From Kappaphycus alvarezii (taxonomy: Eukaryota > Rhodophyta > Florideophyceae > Gigartinales > Solieriaceae): a stretch of 64,000 nucleotides of DNA. Numbering within the stretch: the stretch's first letter is position 1; each line of letters opens with the position of its first letter. Made by a program: the position numbers and the translations under genes. The notes under the pieces were generated by a model that saw nothing but the letters and a program-made list of their open reading frames with translations, ran no database searches and was not told the origin of the DNA. Location: positions 1-64,000 of the forward strand of contig NADL03000185.1 of the NCBI GenBank assembly GCA_002205965.3, read 5' to 3'. Shown here piece after piece: positions 34,114 to 44,970 of the stretch.

Positions 34114-34329
34114 CCATTCGCGATCCTTCTCAATTCCGGCATGTGCTTTCCAGTGGCGGATTTCCTGGCTCTTGTTAAATAATTCGCACCGAGGATCCCC
34201 ACGAGTTCCTTGTTTGTGCTGCAGAACCTGACCTACGATCTCTTTCTGCTCCTTATCTTCGTTTCTCTTCCTTGCCAAAAGGTCAGATAACTACGAGTCC
34301 CCACATCTCCAGTTCTCTGATCTTTTCTC

Positions 34330-34784
34330 TCTCGATGCCACCACTCCTGCTGGCGATATGAATATAAAGGGAGGACTCAAAAAAGAATTGCAAGTAGAAT
34401 GTTCTCAATAGTCTCAAGGTCTCTGTCTAGTCTCAGTAAATCTGCTTGCGGTTGTGTCAGCCTCTGTAGTCTCAGTTGTGTCTCAATTGTGTCTCAGTGT
34501 CCCATTGCGTCTCTGTCTCTGTCTCTGTTTCCATTTTTTTCATTAGATGCGGACATCTCTACAGTGCTACGAATATTTATTACTGTACTGAACGAATTCT
34601 TGGGTATGAACTCGAGTAAGAAGACATAATAAACTATCTCTCCGGGATGCGCAGCACTAGATAATTAACTGTTCGCAGTACTCTCCAAGTAATGAGTAGA
34701 TTTCATCAGTCATCTTCAATGCCAAAAAGTAAGCATACTGACAGATGACCAGATCTTATAAACTCTCCCTTTTCAATACCCGTA
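34330..34784 (+). other. CT-rich stretch with TATA-like box and GTCTC repeats
   Basis: A TGAATATAAAGGGAGGAC box at about 34368 is followed by many GTCTCAGT/GTCTCTGT repeats (34405-34540). This resembles an LTR promoter region or a simple-repeat tract. No boundary could be set. Confidence 0.3.
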
Positions 34785-37430
34785 CTAACCTGTAGACGCA
34801 TAGGAAGAGCGTGATTCATATTTTGGCAATGAAATAGGTAACCAAACTTCGAATAGCATCACCTGCGGAGGTGCTGCAAGTGGACTATCTTTCTTTGTGA
34901 GAGGATCTGCCAAATTTGTTGCACCAGGGATACAGATGACTTGGTTGCGCTGGTGTGTTCCAAAGTAGTATCTCAACAACTGTACATCACCCGGGTGCTC
35001 TTGTCCTCTGAGCATCGACAGGTCGACATAGAAGTGAATAAGTCTTTAGAATCAACAGCGGTTGAAAGATGAATATCTATATCTAGTAACACCTTGTAGG
35101 CACATGATATGGTACGTCCTTCATCCATAGCGCCACCAGCCGCAAGCACTTTTGCGGAAGCAATGGATTTTACAGGGACCCTCGAAAAATGAGAAGACCA
35201 ACTCAGAGGGTGAAAAGTAGAGTTTGTCTGGAATGGCCCTATCAAATGACCAGCAACATAACCAAGTTGCCAATTTCTGACGGTTTCGCAGCATCAGCAA
35301 AAATAGGAGCAGATATATCAATTGAACCACGCGACGAGGGTCCATTATATGTAAGTATAGTACCAAGTCTCTTAACTTCACGAGGTGTACTAGTTTGCCG
35401 GATGATGCCATTTACTGTGGGCTCTCTAGAAGTCTGCTGCAATGAACTAGACGCATATACAGCAAAAGGGCTCACAGTAGATCCAAGAAATCCCAATGAA
35501 CGATTCACAGACATAAATTTGTGAAGTTCTACTGCATTCAATGTTTCTCTTTTCTCCTTTTGTCGGAGGTATGTTAACTCATATGGTTCAGTTGCGTTCA
35601 GCTTTTCTTGATCCAAAATAAGAACAGTGGCATCTTCATTCTGCAGAATATTCATACCAAAAAACTTGAATTCGCCAGGCATGTGCAAAATTGTCCCAAT
35701 CTTGTAAACATTGGCAATCCTTTGAATAAATTATTTCCTAACATGATCCGGACCACCACCCAGATTATCGCCTACTCCTTTTTCAGTGACTAGTATCAAC
35801 TTACCGCCCTTCTTCAAATAAAACAACTTGGGAACGTAGACTACACTCGATAATTCAAGGTCTATAAATGCTGAATCCGAGTGCCTCTGCCACTTGGCAT
35901 TGGAATTTTCAAGTCCGTACGATGCCACCTTGACCAACCAAAGAATGACCTCTTGGAACACTCACCAGGCTGGATCACATAAACATCTCTCGTAGCTGCT
36001 CCAGATCAGAGGAAAGCACTTTTGATATCAGTATTACTCAAGAACCAAGAATAAAGTGTACATGTTGATAATATTATGCGAATCCTCAGAGGAGGACATG
36101 AAGCGGAATCAGTTCTGACATGAAATATTTCCCGGTCCTTATTACTACGGGGGCAATGCGGGCCTAACATGGTAGTTTGGCAGCATCCAGGACCTTCTTT
36201 TTGTGCAACGCATTACTGCTAATTACGTTAGAATCACGAGGTACCTTTGATACATGTATTTCATCACATTTTTCCAAGATTACAGACTCTTCATCCTAAT
36301 ATGCATTGTGTAGCGCAGACGTAGGCAAGCCTTGTGTGTGATGGCTCAGGAATTCCTTCGACTTGAACCGATAGTAGTACTGTCTAAAATATTCCTGCTC
36401 ACATGATTTGATTTGATTCCCAGGTAACAGCTCAATTTCATTAGCCAGTATTGTATCGTGCATTGAATTAACTTCTTCCAAATCATCCGATGGTATGTGC
36501 ACAAGATGTTCATCTGCTATAAGATGTAACGGTAGACCATGATCTGAATTGATTTCTTCCGCAGGTGCTTCTTCATTTACACAACCCATACCATAGTCAT
36601 CAGGCTTTTTCTTGGCTCCACCCGCTGTATGAGATGCTTTTCGATGCTCAAAATTGCCTTCGAGATTCAATGAACGTCCCAGAACTTTATTACACTGACC
36701 AATAGCCTTCTGAACGGCCAGTGCCAGGCCATTCGTGTCACTAACAGCATGGCGCACATCCTCGATTGCTTCCCTAATAACTTTTCCTTATTTCCCAGGA
36801 ACAGAAACAATCTCAGCTGAACTATCATATTCCAGCACAGACTTTGGCAACAAACAGGCTCCTCGCTTATGTTTCTGGTCTTTGGGGTACACCTGTACCA
36901 AGTCCCCAAGCTTTACAACTTTCTTTTTGGATAAATTTCTTCGACATGATAGCATTTAGCTTTCCCTTCCCAATCATCTCACTGTGTTGGTCTCTCATCT
37001 CGCTCGGAAAGTGGATCGGATATACATCTGTCATTGGGCGAGTAAGCCCTTTGCAAGTTCTTATGCACTGGCAACATCATTACCGCACAAATCGTTAGAT
37101 ATTCTCAACGTTAGACTTACCAATAAACGCTCGTTACAATCTTGATTCGCAAATTGTACACATATTAAAATGTCTTTCAAGACCGTATTCTTCGATTCAA
37201 AAGCATTCTTGCTATGACGCCTTGCCGAAACAGGTCGAAATGTAATTCCCAGTTTTTTCACATATACCTGAAATTCATCGGGCTTAAAGGCTTGGTCTCC
37301 ATAGATCGCTACAGGAGCCCAAAATTGAGAAATAAAACTATTTTGTAACAAGCAAATGGCATTGCTAATGTTGTTTGATTTCGCACCGTCTCCAGCAGAA
37401 AACGGGTAACCGCATCCATTCTGTGAAAAG
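34785..37430 (-). mobile_element. Ty1/copia fragment E
   Basis: On the minus strand from right to left: integrase core (37450-37061, with FWAPVAIYGDQAFKPDEFQV and RRHSKNAFESKNTVLKDI), a linker with acidic segments (36757-36296), RT/RNase H pieces (35688-34973) and an RNase H end (QLLRYYFGTHQRNQVICIPG, ATNLADPLTKK). The integrase strand 'RPVSARRHSKN..ESKN' is of the copia type found in marine eukaryotes and differs clearly from G. It ends exactly at the 5' LTR of gypsy D. It is a fossil with several breaks; no LTR found. Confidence 0.8.
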
Positions 37431-38148
37431 TGATGTGCGCAAATTCGCACACGAAAAAAATCTAGATGAGGACCATAATTGTATACAGTATCGGAATTGG
37501 GAAGATATTTTTACAGTTTTTGAATTTGCAAGATATTTTTAATTTGGGTGAGTGTGGCAAATTCATCGGTTGATTTTTTCATTTTAGGACACGCTGTCAT
37601 AGTAGATGTCAGTACAGTTCCAGGTTGTGGGTGATACTACAAGTAGCTCTGAAAGGTCTATATAATGGCCACATCAATTCCCACCCCTGGCCGATGGGTG
37701 GCTGGCATGGGTATGGCACCTAGATATTTACCTTGAGGAAATATCTTCTAATAGTCTCTCTGGTTCACACGATTACCGTGAATACATTTTATGGTTATTA
37801 GTATGTTTGTTTGAGACTTTTGGGTAGCCAAAAGTCTATATAAGCCGAGTAAACTGCTTCCTTTAGTGGAGGTGAAGCAAGTTGGCAGACAACTTCAAGC
37901 CAAGTCCCGAGTAGTAGGAAGTTGAGAGTCAACTTCAGACCCAAGAAAACTTTTTCTTACGCTGGTCGCAGAGCGTCAGTGGTAGACCCTGCCCCTTTTA
38001 TACTTGCTTGTAGCTTCTCAACTCTCTTCTATATACACTCCCTTTTGTTCGTTCAACAATACCACGGTAGCACTTTTGTCGCTCGCAACACCTCCTTCTC
38101 AGGGTAATTGGTTCTGAGGATCTCTTCCCCGCCGATTTACCCCTATCA
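37431..38148 (+). repeat. 5' LTR of gypsy D (class a, 718 bp)
   Basis: Starts TGATGTGCGC at 37431 and ends CTATCA at 38148. It has the same TATA boxes and hairpins as the LTRs of B and the same candidate primer-binding site downstream. Confidence 0.93.
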
Positions 38149-38236
38149 TTTGGTACTCTTGTGGAGGGGGTTGCACCCGAGGTATTCGAGTTGAGCAGTA
38201 GTAAGGAACACTTCGGGGGATTTCTTTTCTGTAATC

Positions 38237-39160
38237 ATGGATCTCAACGCTGCTCGTATAACGTTCACAGGGGGCAAGACTGAAGACGTTGAGGAGTTTC
38301 TTTACACATATGTCAACGTTGTGATGCGTGAGAAGGGCGATGAAGAGAAGGCCGCAAGTATCTTCGCCTATCTTCATGGTGACGCAAAGCACAAATATAA
38401 GTCCAAGTTTATCGACGGGTGGTCTCTTAACGGGAATGGGCGTAACTTCGGTGAGGTATGTGAGTGGCTTGTGAAAGAGTATGCTAAGGAGGTAGAACCA
38501 GATGAGATGATTCGTACCGCCATAGAGGCCCGGCTCAACTTCGACGATTTGTTAAGCTCATTGGTGTACTTGTGTGATCTTTATGAAAAGGCTGGGTTCA
38601 ACGCCCAAGCCAAGTACGGAATGCTGCGTAAGGCGGCTATGGGGGATAAGCGGCTCTCCGATTTCCTCCTCATCAAGGGCCCTCACACTTTTGATGAACT
38701 GAAGGGTACCATAGTAGAATTTGTCAAAAATTCGGAGACGTTTCAGTCACTGAGTGAGGTACCGAGGGAAACCCGCACATCGATGTCTATCGTACATCCT
38801 GAAAAGAATTATCAAAGGCCGGCTACTAGTGCAGGCATTAGAATCTGTCAGGAGCGATGTCAAAAACTTGGAAGAAAGGTTGGAAACCCGATTCGATAAT
38901 CGACTTGACATGATAACCTCGCAGTTGGAAAGCCTTACTCTTACCATTAAGAAGAACCAGTCTGGGGCCCCTAAGGCCGCAGAAGTCTGTTCTTACTGTC
39001 ACAAGCCTGGACACTTTGCAAACAGGTGTCCTGATAATCCACATAGAAACACTCGTTTGGAAAGTGCGGTCGATATGGGCATCATGAAAGTAACTGCTGG
39101 TCTAAAGACAACAGAAGAGCAAATTTATCGGAAGCAAGGAGTGAGTCAGGACCAGAGGTG
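38237..39160 (+). pseudogene. gag: gag region of gypsy D
   Basis: MDLNAARITFTGGKTEDVEE opens a 220-codon frame with the capsid-like region. The nucleocapsid shows CSYCHKPGHFANRC, one clear CCHC knuckle. It is broken in its second half. Confidence 0.85.
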
Positions 39161-39907
39161 AAAATCTTACAAAATAGAAGGGATCAAAGGTTGACGGATG
39201 CCGGTAACGTATCCATCGCTGAAGAGATTAGTCAAGTCAATGTGACAAAAAGGGATGGGGAAGGGAACATTTTATCGAAGAAACCTAGGCTAGAGTATGG
39301 AATGCTGGAGCATATCCCAGCACCTGTACCTCCTCGAACCAAGAGGTCTGATCAAGTTGTTCCAGGAGTGGGAGTCACTCCGGCCAAGAAGACGAAAAAG
39401 AGTAAGAAAGTTAAGAGTATCTCTAAGGACGTACTAGAGTATGTGAAGAGGTACAATTTGGTGGCTGAGCTTGCATCGGCCCCAACTGGGATAACGTTTG
39501 GTCAACTTTTGAGGGGCGACGCAGAGGATGCGAGAAAAGAACTCAAAAAAATTATCAGGTCTAATAAGTCCGCTAAGGGTAAGAAACTGTTTCTTCAATC
39601 GGCCTCGACAGCACCAAGACGTCTTAAGCTGGTACCAGTCAAAGTATTGGGTATGAAAACCCAAGCTCTCTTCGATTCGGGTGCTGTTCCAAACCTCATT
39701 TCAGAAACTTTGGTGACAGATCTAGGTCTCGAAATTACTCCAACGACTCGAAAAATAACTGTAGCGGATGGAACCGTCTCAAAATGCATGGGCACTGTTG
39801 ACAAGGTTTCCGTGTTCTTTGGGGACTCTAAAGTTGATGTAGACTTTCTTGTCATGCCGGATCTCCCTTTCGATGCAATCATTGGCTGCCCTACATGGAA
39901 AGACTAG
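39158..39907 (+). CDS. Basic linker and aspartic protease of gypsy D
   Basis: This 249-codon open frame has a Lys-rich N-terminal part (AKKTKKSKKVKSISKDVLEY) followed by the protease with ALFDSGAVPNLISETLVTDL and VMPDLPFDAIIGCP. It is the best-preserved protease of the three copies. Confidence 0.8.
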   Translation: MKILQNRRDQRLTDAGNVSIAEEISQVNVTKRDGEGNILSKKPRLEYGMLEHIPAPVPPRTKRSDQVVPGVGVTPAKKTKKSKKVKSISKDVLEYVKRYNLVAELASAPTGITFGQLLRGDAEDARKELKKIIRSNKSAKGKKLFLQSASTAPRRLKLVPVKVLGMKTQALFDSGAVPNLISETLVTDLGLEITPTTRKITVADGTVSKCMGTVDKVSVFFGDSKVDVDFLVMPDLPFDAIIGCPTWKD

Positions 39908-40580
39908 GGACATGCATTGACTTGGGCAACCAAATGGTTTCAGTTAATATTGACGGCAGAACCGTGAAGATGCCCCTGGATTTCGACAAAAGCACGCATC
40001 CTGAAGATTTAAAAGAAACGGACAGTGAAGATTTCACTTCTAGCTATGACAGCGAAGATTCGGAACCAACTAACACTTTCGGAAGTGGAAAAGGGTACCT
40101 CGGGGGTAATGAACATGGCATGGGACGATTATGATTCTGGGTTTGAAACAGATGACGACTGGAATTCTAGGATAAGTTTGAAACCGAATGTGTTTCTTTT
40201 TGCGATGATATCGAATCAAAGGACAGAATTCGGAGCATGAAAGAAGATTACCTTTGCAGAAAAAAAATATCGAATTCCATATATGAAGATGTGAGCACGA
40301 CGGAAGAGGTCCTTCAAAATATTGAGGTTGAGGATCAAGAAGAAGGGCGCCAAATGGCAGAAATCCAAGGAAAAGTGCAGCACCTTCCCGCCCCCGCCTC
40401 ACTGAAAATATCCGACATGTTAACATCTTCCGAAGTAATTGCATGGAGCGTTTCAGATTTAAGACAAGCAAGTGTACCGGTTACTCACTCGTTCGAACTT
40501 ACCGACACTCAACCGATTTACCACAAGCCTAGACGTCAACCGCCAAAATATGACCAATTTATCTCAGAAATGTTACAAGT

Positions 40581-42028
40581 ATGCTGAAAAATGATATTAT
40601 TCGACCAGTTTCATCCCCATGGTCGTTTCCAGTTGTGGTCGCACCAAAGAAGGATGGAAAGCTGCGTTTTTGCGTCGATTACCGACAACTGAACCAGAGA
40701 ATGATACCCGATCGATTTCCGATTCCGAACATGGAGGAGATCCTCGAGGACCTGAAGGACGGGAGATATTTCACCTCAATTGACCTTTACACTGGCTATT
40801 GGCAGATTCCATTGGATGAAAAATGTAAGGAAAAAACAACCTTTACCAGCAAAGCCGGTACGTTCAGGTTCGAAGTGATGCCTTTTGGTCTCATGAATGC
40901 ACCAGCTACATTCCAAAGAATGATGAACGAGGTTTTGAAAGGACTTCCATTCGCAAGAGTCTATATCGATGATGTCGTCATATTCTCAGAAACATTGGAT
41001 CAGCACATCTCGCACGTCAAGACAGTTGTGGAGAGGATATCGGAGTATAGCTTGAAAATTAAGTTGAGCAAATGCTTCTTTGCGAAAACTTCTATCCAAT
41101 TACTCGGTCATATCGTCGACCAAGAGGGAATTAGAGTGGATCCAGAGAAAACGAAAAAAATAAAGTTGGCACCAAGGCCCGCTTCAAAGACGGAGGTCCG
41201 AAGCTTCTTAGGACTGGCCTCATATTACAGAAGATTTATCAAAGATTTCGCCAAGACTGCAGCACCGTTACATGCCAGCACTACGAAGAACGGAAAATTT
41301 TACTGGAACAAGGAAATGGAAACTGCATTTCAGGAGCTTAAAGATAAGCTATGTGTCCCCCAGTTCTCATGTACCCAGATTTCAAGAGACCATTCGTTGT
41401 GGAGACAGATGCCTCAGAACGGTCTTTGGGTGCCGTTTTGTCCCAAAAAGATGAAAACGGAAGACTACACCCTGTTCAATTCGCAAGCCGAACTCTGAAT
41501 GATGCGGAAAAGAGATACTCAGTCTGCGAGAAAGAAGCGCTAGCTGTCGTCTTCGCGCTGAAAAAGTTTCGCGTATACCTTTTATCACTCGAGAAATTTG
41601 TCTTGATAACTGATCACCAGGCACTTAAGACAGCATTCCAAAAGAAGGATGTACATCACCGCTTGGCCCGATGGCTCGACATTTTCGCAGAATATCGGTT
41701 TGAAATTGTGTATAGACCCGGACGCAATAATCAGCCTGCCGATTACCTATCCCGCTTGAGGGACGCACTGATTCCAAATGAAAAAGCTTCGGAGGACATC
41801 GTCGGAGTCGCCGAGTTGCAGTTGCCGAACGATAACGAGTACGAAGCTAATATTCACGGACTGATCAAATTCCTCGATGGACTAGAAATGAGAAAGGTTG
41901 ATCTTGAACACGAAATTGGGTACGCAGGAATCAAAAGGCTTTTTACATTGTGGGAATGGGAAACTCTTCGGCACACTAAAGCCGGTCCCCGACTAGTGGC
42001 CCCTTTGAAAGAAAGAATGAAGATCTGA
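40581..42028 (+). pseudogene. pol: RT and RNase H of gypsy D
   Basis: The RT blocks are identical in order to B, including DGKLRFCVDYRQLN, MPFGLMNAPATFQ and YIDDVVIFSE. RNase H with VETDASERSLGAVLSQ and LITDHQAL follows. The region is nearly intact, with very few breaks. Confidence 0.9.
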
Positions 42029-42535
42029 GGACCTTTCCATGATGAGCTAGGGCATTGGATCTCGAAACAACCAAAAAATTCGTACTGAGAGATTCTGGTG
42101 GCCCGGTATCCATAAGGACGTCTATAATTTCGTGAAAAGCTGCGACAACTGCAAAAATTCACTCCAATAACGAAGTATAAGACAACTCTAAGTTTCCAGT
42201 TTCCGGTCTCTTTGAAACCTTCTCAATTGACTTTGCGGCCCGTTCAAGGAAACTCTTCCGGAAACAAATATCTCCTTATAGGGGTGGAAATCTTACTGGA
42301 TGGCCAATAGCAGTTGCAGTGAGGAGGCAATGCTGAGTGGTCTGAGATTCATCGAAAAAGAAATAATTGAACCGTTTGGTCTTCCAAAAAGGATATCTCG
42401 GATAACGCCCTTTGTTTTACTGCAACTTCACTGCTTCGAGTTTTGAAGGAGAAAGGGATTCAGCTGAAGACAGTTCTCGACTACGCTCTTATGTCAAACG
42501 GGAAAGCCAAAAGATGATTGGAACTATCAAACGCG
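42029..42535 (+). pseudogene. Partial integrase of gypsy D
   Basis: This is homologous to the zinc domain and core of integrase in B, heavily broken, and it stops after the region equivalent to SNGKAERM. Confidence 0.8.
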
Positions 42536-42682
42536 CACCTACTTTTTGGAATATTTTATAGGTAATCAACTGCATCCCTATTCGTTTGAAAGGCCTCATG
42601 TTTTAACAATAAGGCAACTTACATTAATGAAACAGAAGAAGAATGATGACGAGTCGGGACGTTCGTCTTGAGCGAGGGGGCG

Positions 42683-43262
42683 TGATATAATGAAAATTGT
42701 AGATATTCCTTGGCATGCTGCGCTGGCTGAGTTGGCTGCGCTGCTGGCTTGGCATGCTGCGCTGGCTGAGCTGTCACTGTACTTACAATTATATTTTTAA
42801 TTATTTTTAGAGGGATGCTTTGCACTGTACTGTGGCGGTGCAGATTTGGCACATAGGTACTGTATAGGTACAGAATGTGAGGGTTGAAAACTCTATATAA
42901 GGGGCTGTTTGCATGAAATGGTAGGACTACTTGGGAGCCAGCATACCCGAGCGGGGCGCAACAAGTTAAGTCAAACAAAAGCATAAAGGAAGTTGGCAGA
43001 CAACTTCAAGCCAAGTCCCGAGTAGTAGGAAGTTGAGAGTCAACTTCAGACCCAAGAAAACTTTTTCTTACGCTAGTCGCAGAGCGTCGGTGGTAGACCC
43101 TGCCCCTTTTATACTTGCTTGTAGCTTCCTCAACTCTCTTCTATATACACTCCCTTTTGTTCGTTCAACAATACCACGGTAGCACTTTTGTCGCTCGCAA
43201 CACCTCCTTCTCAGGGTAATTGGTTCTGAGGATCTCTTCCCCCCGCCGATTTGCTCCTATCA
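42683..43262 (+). repeat. 3' LTR of gypsy D (class d, 580 bp)
   Basis: It follows GAGCGAGGGGGCG and starts TGATATAATGAAAATTG. Its U3 contains a duplicated CTTGGCATGCTGCGCTGGCT motif (about 42710-42765) and a separate TATA box (CTCTATATAAGGGG, about 42890). From about 42990 on it joins the family's common R-U5 with both hairpins and ends CTATCA. Confidence 0.88.
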
Positions 43263-43909
43263 GAGCCCAAGCCCGAATCCCACGAACCAGTCTCACAAGG
43301 TTAACATTTCCGCACTGCGACCAACAGAAACTACGTAGATAAAAAAAATTCGGCAACTGCCAATACTATACCTATCGTTTCTTGCGTTTTGTACCGCTTA
43401 GCATCAGCTATGTATTGAGTTTTTGCCACCTTCCGCATAAGACCTGACACCATATTAGGATGCTATCGCAGCCTTTGATACATGGAACGCCTCATGCAGC
43501 CCCTCGGACCGACCTCCGTTCAGAAACTTCTGCTCCTCCAATCCTACATCGCAAAAATATGCTAACAGATGCAGTTCACGGGCCTATTCAAGGGGCCCTG
43601 CCGCTCGGCAACAGCTGCACTCGCGCCTTTCGTGGCCTTGACCTGTCGATGTAGTCACAGGGTCGCGAAGGCGCAGACCCTTCTGTTTTCTCCTTTTCTT
43701 CTCTCCAAACTCCTTTTAGATTCCCCCCGCTAGAAGTTTCAGACGACTAAGTAAACTACCCCATCATTCTCCCCTTTCGCAGCAGGTATATCCCTGCCCG
43801 CAGCCAAAGGATGGATCTGCTGCGCACCGTGTCCCGGTATTAAGACACATATTAAGAGCAAGGATTTCTCAGTTTAGTTCCAGTACTTCTGCTAGACCCT
43901 TTTATTCGC
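43263..43909. other. Unassigned stretch between gypsy D and LINE fragment
   Basis: A plus-strand frame at 43460-43654 (LTDAVHGPIQGALPLGNSC) might be the upstream linker of the LINE that continues at 43910, but I see no diagnostic motif. Confidence 0.3.
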
Positions 43910-44072
43910 CCGCGATACTCCTTGTCCAAAGGCAGGGTGTCCTGAAATGTTGGATATATACGGGGACCAATTGCTGCGCTGTCGTGACGACTGTGAGCGC
44001 AGTTCTCGCAACAAAATCCAGATGACCCTCCTCGAAAATGACCTGGCAAAGGCGGTCAGACCTCTTATATTT
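43910..44072 (+). pseudogene. LINE C-terminal domain, left half (split by copia G)
   Basis: Plus-strand translation gives PCPKAGCPEMLDIYGDQLLR then CRDDCERSSRNKIQMTLLEN and VRPLIFEPR. The 'C..C....D.YGD..L.C' zinc-like motif followed by 'EPR' and 'RPDI' is typical of the C-terminal domain of a LINE group with a restriction-like endonuclease-type end. The reading frame continues without loss at 51612, on the other side of the copia element. The RT domain upstream is not visible. Confidence 0.65.
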
Positions 44073-44380
44073 TGTTGAAATATACATTTCTAATTCATCT
44101 AAGACTTGCAATTAAGACAGCCAATTCTGTTGACATTCCTAATTCATCTGAGACTTGTAATTAAGAGACATTGTCTGCTCTAATTAGAAATAGAAAGAAC
44201 AGTTCCAGCAGCTTGAAGTTAGACGGTTAGTTTGAGTCGGTTGTAATTGAGAAAGTTCTGCTATTTAAGGGAGTCGAATGAACTAGGAACTGAGAATTAG
44301 TCGGTCCAGAACAACAAGAAAAACCAACCTACTTCGAAGTTTACCACATCGTACGATCACCCTTTGTGTCATCCTTTGCA
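44073..44380 (+). repeat. 5' LTR of copia G (about 308 bp)
   Basis: Starts TGTTGAAATATACATTTC and ends near CCTTTGCA. It aligns along its full length with the 3' LTR. Confidence 0.85.
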
Positions 44381-44490
44381 TCAGGTTATAGGCCCAGGTG
44401 TGTGGGAGGCTCTAACGTGGTTGCATGACTAGATATCTGTTCAAGTGCTGCTATTAAGGATTTGAAGTAAAAAGAACTGGACACGTCGCC

Positions 44491-44965
44491 ATGAGTGCCA
44501 CAGCGGACATGGTGGACGTCAGCCCGCTTCGAATTGAAACACTCAAGTCGGAGAACTATCATTCTTGGTCGGGAGAAATCAAGTTGGTTCTGCTGAGCAA
44601 AGGAGTATAGGGCATTGTGAACGAATCTGAGAGGGAGCCGCCGGCTGCAGATGTCGAGGCTAAAAACATGTGCAAGGCTCGCCGAGACACTGCATTGGCA
44701 TGCATGTTGTTGAGTGTGAGTAAAGAGTGTAACACTGTTGTGATCGGCGAGGAGGACACCTCCAAAGTGTGGAACATTCTCAAGAACAGTTCAGTGCGGT
44801 TTATCGGCATCTGTTGACAGTTACGTAGAAAAATATCGCTCGATCAAGATGAGTGAGGAAAACTGTGACACAGTTCGTCAACAGACTGACAGACTTGGAA
44901 AACAAGTTGGCATCGATTGGCAGTACCGAGCCCGAAAGAGGATGAACGTCGCTCACTACTGCGTG
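44491..44965 (+). pseudogene. gag: gag of copia G, N-terminal part
   Basis: The frame reads MSATADMVDVSPLRIETLKS then ENYHSWSGEIKLVLL, the 'L.G.NY..W...M...L' pattern of copia gag (UBN2-type). It is interrupted by the solo gypsy LTR at 44971 and resumes at 46442 (REEFDNVADIIVS), then a zinc-knuckle-like KCTHRGRPNHTKQDCW near 46590. Confidence 0.8.
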
Positions 44966-44970
44966 GTCTC

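Larger units (their letters stand above)
37431..43262 (+). mobile_element. Ty3/gypsy retrotransposon D, recombinant, two unlike LTRs
   Basis: The 5' LTR (37431-38148) is class a. Gag, protease, RT, RNase H and the first half of integrase follow and are nearly identical to B; gag to RNase H reads open over long stretches. The 3' third is largely missing, so the element passes from integrase into the last ~40 residues of ORF3 (TYFLEHHIGNQLHPYPFERP-like) and then a 580-bp 3' LTR whose U3 is unrelated to class a. The 42.0-42.5 kb stretch is unusually rich in small breaks compared with the clean sequence before it. No target duplication flanks the element. Confidence 0.88.

Noticed and set aside
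34400-34545. A CRISPR-like or satellite array of GTCTC units
   Set aside because: Spacing and unit are irregular and there are no unique spacers; it is a simple CT-rich tract.
42020-42540. A separate, very old gypsy fragment
   Set aside because: The bases match B closely apart from many small breaks; local low sequence quality or recent damage is more likely than age.
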